A DNA stretch of 12,004 nt, taken from Caryophanales bacterium UBA6448 (GTDB lineage: Bacteria; Bacillota_I; Bacilli_A; RF39; UBA660). Both the position numbers and the translations under genes were made by a program. Each line of letters starts with the position of its first letter. Positions within the stretch are counted from its first letter, which is position 1. Below, in pieces: positions 7,153 to 12,004 of the stretch. The notes below the pieces were generated by a model. That model was not told the origin of the DNA, ran no database searches, and saw only the letters and a list, made by a program, of their open reading frames with translations. Location of the stretch: NCBI GenBank assembly GCA_002439555.1, contig DJOC01000074.1:1-12004 (forward strand). The letters run 5' to 3'.

Positions 7153-8452
7153 AATCATTTTTGTTTTTAAATTCTAATATAATTGGAGTTCCATCAAGTT
7201 CAAATGTTTTTCTTATTTGATTTTCTAAATATCTTTCATAAGAAAAATGCACTAATTTTTTATTATTTACCTCAAAAGTAAATTTCGGAGGTTTAATACT
7301 TGTTTCAGAAACAAAATATATTTTAAGCCTTTTACCTTTATATGAAGGTGGATTATGCATTTGAACACTTTCAATTATACAATCATTAAGAATGCTTGTT
7401 GCGATAACCCTATTATGTGATTCATAAGCACTAATTATTTCTGGCATTAATGTTCCAAGCCTTTTTGAGGTCTTCGCAGAAACAAATACTACTTTAGCAT
7501 AAGATAAAAACTTAAATTCATTTTCCATTAACAGTTTCCATTTTTTAAGTTCTTCCTCAGGACTAACCACAGTATCCCATTTATTTACGCATATTACAAT
7601 AGCCTTACCAGCATCAGTTATATATGAGGCAATATGTTTATCGTGTTCAATAATACCCTCTTTGGCATCAATTACAAGAACGCATACATCACTTCGATCA
7701 ATTGCTTTTAAAGAACGAATATAGGAATACTTTTCAATTTGCTCATAGATTTTTCCTTTTTTTCGCATACCGGCAGTATCAATAACTACATATTCATTAC
7801 CATTATACTTAAAAGTACTATCAACAGCATCTCTAGTGGTTCCTGCAATATCAGAAACTATCAATCTATCCTCTTTCAAAAGAGCATTTACGAGTGAACT
7901 TTTGCCTACATTTGGTCTTCCTACAAAACAAAATTTTACTCTATTATCTTCTTTTTCTTTGCCTTCACTAATATTTGCCTCTAAATAAGAATTTAATTTA
8001 TCAAAACCAATATTATGTTCAGCTGAAATAGCAATCATTTCCTCAAAACCCAATTCATAAAAGTTATATAAATTATTTTGTCTTTCTTTATTATCTGCTT
8101 TATTTACTAAAACTAATACCTTTTTATTAGACTTATGAAGCATACTTGCAACCATTCTATCTTCAGTAGATATATCTGTTGTGGCATCAACAATAAAAAG
8201 GATTAAATCAGCCTCATCAATTGCAAGAGTAGCCTGCGCCAAAATATCTTTATTAAAGTCACCATTTTCTAAAGAAAGTCCCCCAGTGTCTATTAAATGA
8301 AATGCTTTATCTTTTAAATTAACAATTCCATAAATTCTATCTCTTGTAACACCTGGTGTATCCATTATAATTGATTTTTTTTCTTTTATTAATCTATTAA
8401 AAATTGTACTTTTACCTACATTTGGTTTTCCTATTAAACATACAGTTTGCAT
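7151..8452 (-). CDS. der: Ribosome-assembly GTPase Der (EngA), double GTPase
   Basis: A 433-residue protein with two tandem GTPase domains and a KH-like C-terminal domain, the hallmark of Der, which is needed for 50S ribosomal subunit maturation. Domain 1 shows GKPNVGKS (8-15), PGVTRD (33-38), DTGG (55-58) and NKAD (117-120). Domain 2 shows GRPNVGKSS (178-186), AGTTRD (203-208), DTAGMRKKGKI (225-235) and NKWD (290-293). The KH-like domain covers about 345-430 with YKGKRLKIYF (371-380). Length is typical (about 436). The ATG at 8452 has AAAGGGGGA upstream. Last gene of the engB-pilin-der unit, followed directly by a terminator. Pairing with engB places two ribosome-assembly GTPases in one transcript. 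Confidence 0.97.
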   Translation of the reverse strand: MQTVCLIGKPNVGKSTIFNRLIKEKKSIIMDTPGVTRDRIYGIVNLKDKAFHLIDTGGLSLENGDFNKDILAQATLAIDEADLILFIVDATTDISTEDRMVASMLHKSNKKVLVLVNKADNKERQNNLYNFYELGFEEMIAISAEHNIGFDKLNSYLEANISEGKEKEDNRVKFCFVGRPNVGKSSLVNALLKEDRLIVSDIAGTTRDAVDSTFKYNGNEYVVIDTAGMRKKGKIYEQIEKYSYIRSLKAIDRSDVCVLVIDAKEGIIEHDKHIASYITDAGKAIVICVNKWDTVVSPEEELKKWKLLMENEFKFLSYAKVVFVSAKTSKRLGTLMPEIISAYESHNRVIATSILNDCIIESVQMHNPPSYKGKRLKIYFVSETSIKPPKFTFEVNNKKLVHFSYERYLENQIRKTFELDGTPIILEFKNKND

Positions 8453-8467
8453 AAACTGTCCCCCTTT

Positions 8468-8962
8468 CTAATTACAGTATAAGTCTTCACTATATTTATC
8501 AAAATCAACAATTAAAGCCTTATTATTATCTGTTTTTTCAATACAAGCATAAACCCTTCTATTTTTTGTAAATACCTTAATAGATAACTCATTAACTACT
8601 AAATTATCAGCATTATTAGTTACAATATTTTTACATAATTCACCATCTTTATACCCAAGTTTAGAGCTTTTATTATTAGAGCATTTTGTATAATTATAAA
8701 GACTTGGGTCAACGGCTTCTTCAGATTCATAGTAATTATTTACAATTAAATCACCAATAGTTAAAGTTGTTTCTAAACTATCTTTATTATCCTCTCCCCA
8801 TTTTTCAGCTGCCGATATTGCACTAGACATTTTATCTTCAAATAATTTTTTATTCATTTGCTTACGTACACCAATTACGCTAGACACACCAATTAAAGCA
8901 ACAACTGATATTAGCACTATTACTGCCATAAGTTCCACTAAAGTAAATCCTTTTTTATTCAT
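8468..8962 (-). CDS. Prepilin-like protein with N-terminal methylation/cleavage motif
   Basis: A 164-residue protein beginning MNKKGFTLVELMAVIVLISV, a textbook type IV prepilin/pseudopilin signal. Cleavage by a prepilin peptidase is expected after Gly5, leaving Phe6 as the new N-terminus and Glu10 as the conserved +5 glutamate. The hydrophobic alpha-helix spans about 6-31. The remaining globular part has no domain I recognise and contains four cysteines (94, 110, 140, 163), enough for two disulphides outside the cell. It is a minor pilin or pseudopilin of a type IV pilus, competence or secretion system; no assembly ATPase, platform protein or peptidase gene is in the window. The ATG has AAGGAG upstream, overlapping the engB stop, and its TAG is 15 bp before der, so it is co-transcribed with both GTPases. 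Confidence 0.88.
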   Translation of the reverse strand: MNKKGFTLVELMAVIVLISVVALIGVSSVIGVRKQMNKKLFEDKMSSAISAAEKWGEDNKDSLETTLTIGDLIVNNYYESEEAVDPSLYNYTKCSNNKSSKLGYKDGELCKNIVTNNADNLVVNELSIKVFTKNRRVYACIEKTDNNKALIVDFDKYSEDLYCN

Positions 8963-8973
8963 ATTTTTCTCCT

Positions 8974-9555
8974 TTATAAATAACTTTCTATTATTTTAAG
9001 TATATCTTCTCTACCTTTTTTGGTAATCGTAGAAAAAGGTACAAACATTTCATCATCACCAAGTTTTAACGCACTTTTTATTAGTTTATCTTGTTTAATA
9101 CGGCCATTTTTCTTAATCTTGTCATATTTCGTAGCCACTACAGTGATATTTAAATTATAATATTTTAAATAATTATACATTAGTATATCATCCTCTGTTG
9201 GTTTATGACGATAATCCACAAGTAAAAAGACACGTTGTAAATTACTTCTATTTTTTATATAATCCTCAATCATAAGGCCAAACTTCTTTTGTTTTTCTTT
9301 AGAAACATTTGCATATCCATAACCAGGTACATCTACTAAATAAAAAGTATCATTTACTAAATAAAAATTAAGAGTTTGAGTTTTGCCTGGCTTCGAAGAT
9401 GTATGAGCAAAGTTTTTTCTTTCAACTAAGGAATTTATAAAGCTTGATTTTCCTACATTACTTCTTCCAACAAGTAAAAATTCTTTTTTATTATCATCAG
9501 GATACTGAGATACCCTAACTGCTATATTGGGTTCTTTTACAGATATTATATCCAT
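8974..9555 (-). CDS. engB: Ribosome-assembly GTPase EngB (YsxC/YihA)
   Basis: A 193-residue single-domain GTPase needed for 50S subunit assembly. Motifs: GRSNVGKSS (30-38), the switch threonine in KPGKTQT (55-61), DVPGYG (75-80), and TKYDK (142-146) for guanine specificity. LVDYRHKPTEDD (112-123) is a typical EngB segment. Length agrees with the family (about 195). A longer frame begins with TTG at 9573, but GGTGGTGA eight bases before the ATG at 9555 is the evident ribosome-binding site, and that TTG overlaps it. First gene of the unit that also carries the prepilin gene and der. Confidence 0.96.
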   Translation of the reverse strand: MDIISVKEPNIAVRVSQYPDDNKKEFLLVGRSNVGKSSFINSLVERKNFAHTSSKPGKTQTLNFYLVNDTFYLVDVPGYGYANVSKEKQKKFGLMIEDYIKNRSNLQRVFLLVDYRHKPTEDDILMYNYLKYYNLNITVVATKYDKIKKNGRIKQDKLIKSALKLGDDEMFVPFSTITKKGREDILKIIESYL

Positions 9556-9563
9556 ATATTTTT

Positions 9564-9571
9564 TCACCACC
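9564..9571 (-). promoter_or_regulatory. Ribosome-binding site deciding the engB start
   Basis: GGTGGTGA eight bases before the ATG at 9555. The alternative in-frame TTG/GTG codons (9573-9565) lie within or beside it and have no binding site of their own. Confidence 0.7.
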
Positions 9572-9577
9572 AATTAA

Positions 9578-9606
9578 ATTATAAAGGAAAATGTTAAAAA
9601 AAGCAA
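9578..9606 (-). promoter_or_regulatory. Promoter of the engB-pilin-der unit
   Basis: Minus-strand TTGCTT (9606-9601), 17-bp spacer, TATAAT (9583-9578). The -10 is perfect; the -35 keeps only TTG. Predicted start is near 9571, giving a leader of about 16 nt that is essentially only the ribosome-binding site. Confidence 0.8.
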
Positions 9607-9632
9607 CATTCAAAATTGTACCTTAAAATGCT

Positions 9633-9655
9633 AAAAAAGAGCCTAAACTCTTTTT
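9633..9655 (-). terminator. Terminator after the RnfD-like gene
   Basis: Minus-strand AAAAAGAG (9655-9648), 6-nt loop, CTCTTTTT (9641-9634), then T at 9633. The stem begins in the TAA stop codon of the RnfD-like gene (9656-9654). Because both arms carry A/T runs, it could also work on the plus strand, but no plus-strand gene is seen. Confidence 0.75.
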
Positions 9656-10514
9656 ATTTAGAACTAATTTTCAAAATGAATTTATCAAAATATGGGAATG
9701 TAAATGATAATATTAAACTTACTAAATAAATACCTATATTAATATCTATAAAACTAAATGCAAAAGTAAAAATTCCTAAAAGAAAACCATATATATACTG
9801 CCCACCTTTAGTGTAAGGTGAAAAAATACTAACTGTATTTAAAAATATAAATGCAAATATTAAATTACTATTAATTGCTAAATTATAATCAAACTTTTTA
9901 AAAATTATAAAACTTAATACAAGTAATACATAATACACCGTTAAAGAGGTTACTGCAATATGTTTTTTATAGGAAAAATCACATATTAAATAAATAAGTG
10001 CTAAAATACTATAAATAAATAAAGTATTACTTATTCCTCCTTCACCACTGCCAAACAAATAATTAGTGATGCTATAACTATGATTAACACTTAATTCATA
10101 CGCATTTGAAAATGTATACTTATGAAATATAAAAGAAACAATAATTAATAATAAAATGGTAATTAAACTTATATTAACTTTTTTATATGTATATAAAATA
10201 TTTACTAAAAATAAAATTATTAAATAAATAAAGATATTTGTATTAGGCATAACTATTAACCCACTTAAAAGGTTTAAATAAAGTCTATATGAAATAAAAT
10301 CTTCTTTTTTATATTTTGAAAATACATAACTAATTAAAAAAGAAATTAAAATTAATAGCAAAGGTTTAAAACTATTAAAGATGTTTACATATCCACCTTT
10401 ATAAAGCAATATACCATTTTTATATATACCATAAAGTAAAAATGGAATTAATAATAGAATCTGCTTTAATAATATTTTTTTTTCATTAATTTTTGACTTT
10501 AAATATACTTTCAT
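9654..10514 (-). CDS. Divergent RnfD/NqrB-like membrane protein
   Basis: A 286-residue integral membrane protein with about nine or ten hydrophobic segments. The C-terminal half carries family landmarks of RnfD/NqrB: YLFGSGEGGISNT (152-164) corresponds to the glycine-rich LLxGxxPGxxGET segment, and FLNTVSIFSPYTKGGQYIYG (224-243) corresponds to the ATDPVTSPTTxxGQxIYG segment. RnfD is normally a subunit of a membrane complex that couples electron transfer to ion pumping, with FMN covalently bound to a threonine in an SGAT-like motif just before the glycine-rich segment. That region is shortened here (138-151) and I see no such motif. The start at 10514 overlaps the TGA of the RnfC-like gene (ATGA) and has an AAGAGG ribosome-binding site, so the two are translationally coupled. 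I call the family with good confidence; the function is open. Confidence 0.75.
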   Translation of the reverse strand: MKVYLKSKINEKKILLKQILLLIPFLLYGIYKNGILLYKGGYVNIFNSFKPLLLILISFLISYVFSKYKKEDFISYRLYLNLLSGLIVMPNTNIFIYLIILFLVNILYTYKKVNISLITILLLIIVSFIFHKYTFSNAYELSVNHSYSITNYLFGSGEGGISNTLFIYSILALIYLICDFSYKKHIAVTSLTVYYVLLVLSFIIFKKFDYNLAINSNLIFAFIFLNTVSIFSPYTKGGQYIYGFLLGIFTFAFSFIDINIGIYLVSLILSFTFPYFDKFILKISSK

Positions 10515-11653
10515 TTTTGACCTCTTAAATATTTTCTTAAATTGATTTTACACGGGCATATATAAGTGCATAGTCCACAGTCAATACAATTTTTACTTTT
10601 TTTACCAGTGTCCATAACATTTTTAGGGTTTACTTTTACGGGGCATATTTTATAGCACATACCACATAAATTGCATTTTTTTGTTTCTTCATTTTTATTT
10701 GGAATAATTAAAACAGCCTTAGTATTATTTGTAATTACGCATTTTTTATAATCAATTTCGTACCCTGTCATTAAGCCATTATAAATATACAAAGCATCTT
10801 TAATATCAATATTTAACTTTTGAAAAACATCACTTAATAAAGTTCCTATTTTTACATTAACAACATAACTTTTTTCTAAATAAGGGCTTGCAATTGTAAT
10901 AAACGTACTATCCTTAAAATCATTATAAACTAAACCATTATAAATACTTAACATATCTTTTGCACTTATTACTAAACTATTTTCAGATAATCCCATATTT
11001 TCTAGCAAAAAGAAATTTGTCCCTAAAAGATATTTATCTTCGATTAAACTTAAATTTATATTTGTATAAGTTCCTATTTTACTTAAAAATAAATTAATAT
11101 TTTCTGTATCGTTACTTTTAATTGCAATATATGAATTTTTAATTTTAAATGCGCCACTAAAAGCATCGGTCATTTTTAAAATCTCATTAGCATAAAATTG
11201 TAAAATATATGGATTATTTTCTATATATGGTTCATCCTCGAGGCCATTTACCACTATATTAGAGATTTTTCTTGTCCTAATAATATTTAAATAGTCATCA
11301 AAGTTAAGACTTGTAAGAGTGCCAATTATATCCTCGGTGGTTACACCCTTTATTTTATTTTTAATTTCTTTAGTATTTTCTTCATAATTATTTTCAATGA
11401 CAATACACTCTTTTAATGTTCCATCACAAATTAAATTAGTTGTACCAATAATTTTTCCTGATATACTACTTTTAATTTTTTTTAATTTATTTTCTAATAT
11501 GGCTTCGTTTTTTAAAACTTTAGAGTTTTGTTTTTTTATGAGTTCATAGCCATCTTCAATTGGAACATAAATATGGTCTGGATCCATAAATGAAAATATT
11601 TTACTAGCAAATTTTATGTCATATATTCTATCTAATTTTATTAATTTTCTCAT
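10511..11653 (-). CDS. Divergent RnfC-like protein with two [4Fe-4S] motifs
   Basis: A 380-residue protein laid out like RnfC: an N-terminal barrel-sandwich segment (about 24-90, with DPDHIYVPIEDGYE and SSISGKIIG), a degenerate nucleotide/flavin domain (about 100-245, retaining NGLEDEPYIE 136-145), an SLBB-like domain (about 260-317) and a C-terminal ferredoxin domain. The two iron-sulphur motifs are complete: Cys327-330-333-337 and Cys356-359-362-366, each CxxCxxCxxxCP, and the tail after them matches RnfC closely (YICPCKINLRKYLRG). The GGAGFPT-type loop that contacts NADH/FMN in RnfC is absent around residues 105-120. There is no membrane segment, so it should sit on the cytoplasmic face, bound to the RnfD-like product. 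The ATG at 11653 has GAGGAA upstream. Confidence 0.78.
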   Translation of the reverse strand: MRKLIKLDRIYDIKFASKIFSFMDPDHIYVPIEDGYELIKKQNSKVLKNEAILENKLKKIKSSISGKIIGTTNLICDGTLKECIVIENNYEENTKEIKNKIKGVTTEDIIGTLTSLNFDDYLNIIRTRKISNIVVNGLEDEPYIENNPYILQFYANEILKMTDAFSGAFKIKNSYIAIKSNDTENINLFLSKIGTYTNINLSLIEDKYLLGTNFFLLENMGLSENSLVISAKDMLSIYNGLVYNDFKDSTFITIASPYLEKSYVVNVKIGTLLSDVFQKLNIDIKDALYIYNGLMTGYEIDYKKCVITNNTKAVLIIPNKNEETKKCNLCGMCYKICPVKVNPKNVMDTGKKSKNCIDCGLCTYICPCKINLRKYLRGQK

Positions 11654-11671
11654 ATAATTTCCTCATTTATA

Positions 11672-11700
11672 ATGATATCATAATCTTACCTAACTTACAA
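11672..11700 (-). promoter_or_regulatory. Candidate promoter of the RnfC/RnfD-like pair
   Basis: Minus-strand TTGTAA (11700-11695), 17-bp spacer, TATCAT (11677-11672) preceded by TGA (extended -10). Hexamers match 4/6 and 5/6. The predicted start near 11665 leaves only about 12 nt before the ATG. The -35 lies inside one copy of a 10-bp direct repeat. Confidence 0.6.
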
Positions 11701-11750
11701 TTTTAAATTCTGTTGAAAATATTTATTTATTATTTCTAATACTTACAATT
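11693..11750. repeat. 10-bp direct repeat upstream of the RnfC-like gene
   Basis: ACTTACAATT occurs at 11693-11702 and again at 11741-11750, 48 bp apart; read on the minus strand it is AATTGTAAGT. The first copy covers the proposed -35. In such AT-rich DNA this could be chance. The rest of the 11701-11836 stretch shows no gene, hairpin or other feature I can support. Confidence 0.35.
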
Positions 11751-11836
11751 ATATTTTTTCTATTTTTCTCTATATTTTTAATTACAAAATTTTCATTATA
11801 ATCAAAATACTATTTCATAAAGTTATATTGCATAGT

Positions 11837-12004
11837 TTAAATGTGTTTCATAGATAAAAGTTCTCTATAATGACTCCATGTCAATTTGGTCCACATTGTG
11901 GACCATTTTGTATCACTAAATATATTATAAAACTGTTTCATTCTAAATAAGGTACTTCTATTATATTTTTTACCTACTTCAAAAGCTAATTTATCGGCAT
12001 ATTG
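11837..12004 (-). pseudogene. Truncated DUF1016 (YhcG-type nuclease) N-terminal domain, partial
   Basis: The frame enters from the right edge and stops at TAA (11839-11837) after 55 codons. The pattern RSTLFRMKQFYNIFSD (16-31 of the visible part), then LTWSHYRELLSMKHI (41-55), fits the DUF1016 N-terminal domain, whose members read RNLxxMRxFYxxF and LSWSHYxELL. In complete members this domain is followed by a C-terminal PDDEXK nuclease domain. Here translation stops just after SHYRELLSMK, where homologues continue for about 200 residues, and none of the three frames downstream restores the protein. I therefore call it a decayed or truncated copy. YhcG-type proteins are often carried in accessory regions and associated with restriction or defence islands. 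A separately functioning short form cannot be excluded. Confidence 0.7.
11887..11905. repeat. Perfect 19-bp palindrome inside the DUF1016 remnant
   Basis: TGGTCCACA (11887-11895) and TGTGGACCA (11897-11905) are exact reverse complements around a single base. It is the most GC-rich short stretch nearby and encodes the WSTMWT segment of the remnant. Confidence 0.6.

Noticed and set aside
8974..9573. EngB starting at TTG 9573
   Set aside because: The TTG overlaps the ribosome-binding site and has none of its own; ATG 9555 gives the normal family length.
11701..11836. A small gene or RNA in the gap between the DUF1016 remnant and the rnfC-like promoter
   Set aside because: All frames are broken by stops within short distances and no stable hairpin or T-run is visible.
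1..12004. Mycoplasma-type code with TGA as tryptophan
   Set aside because: TGA ends four genes here, three in ATGA overlaps with well-recognised next genes, and TGG is used for tryptophan.
1..12004. CRISPR arrays, insertion sequences, tRNA or rRNA genes
   Set aside because: No regularly spaced repeats, transposase-like frames with terminal inverted repeats, or structured RNA signatures were found.

Overview
The window is AT-rich (well under 30% GC by eye) and every convincing gene lies on the minus strand, so the genes are read from the right end to the left. Gene content and order point to a low-GC Firmicute: the ireB-ruvX-yrzB-mltG-trmR-yrrN-yrrO block follows the Bacillus subtilis yrzL-yrrK-yrzB-yrrL-yrrM-yrrN-yrrO order. 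Four genes (ireB, yrzB, yrrN, rnfC-like) end in TGA, three of them inside ATGA start/stop overlaps, and tryptophan is encoded by TGG. This argues for the standard bacterial code rather than the Mycoplasma code. An uncultured, reduced-genome Bacilli or Mollicutes-relative lineage is my best guess; that is inference.

Layout in reading order. (1) 12004-11837 is the end of a broken or truncated DUF1016/YhcG-type reading frame. (2) 11653-9654 is a two-gene unit encoding a divergent RnfC-like iron-sulphur protein and a divergent RnfD/NqrB-like membrane protein, with its own promoter and terminator. (3) 9555-7151 carries engB, a prepilin-like gene and der: two ribosome-assembly GTPases flanking a pseudopilin. 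It starts at a TATAAT promoter and ends at a hairpin terminator. (4) 7061-2595 is a tightly overlapped seven-gene operon: IreB, the RuvX/YqgF nuclease, a DUF1292 protein, the cell-wall lytic enzyme MltG, and three tRNA wobble-uridine modification proteins (TrmR, a degenerate YrrN and the U32 protein YrrO/TrhP). (5) 2492-696 is an ANL-superfamily acyl-CoA synthetase-like enzyme behind a near-consensus promoter. (6) 650 to beyond the left edge is the membrane-spanning N-terminal part of a probable sensor histidine kinase.

The genes pair off functionally. EngB and Der act in 50S ribosome assembly. YrrO (with YrrN) and TrmR are expected to hydroxylate and then methylate U34 of tRNAs. IreB and MltG belong to cell-envelope control and peptidoglycan processing. 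RnfC and RnfD are normally parts of one membrane ion-pumping electron-transfer complex, but here both have lost hallmark cofactor segments and no other Rnf gene is present in the window.

Two architectural habits stand out. All three visible terminators begin within the stop codon of the last gene of their unit, and all four good promoters leave only about 12-21 nt between the predicted transcription start and the start codon. I saw no rRNA, tRNA, CRISPR array, insertion sequence or attachment site.
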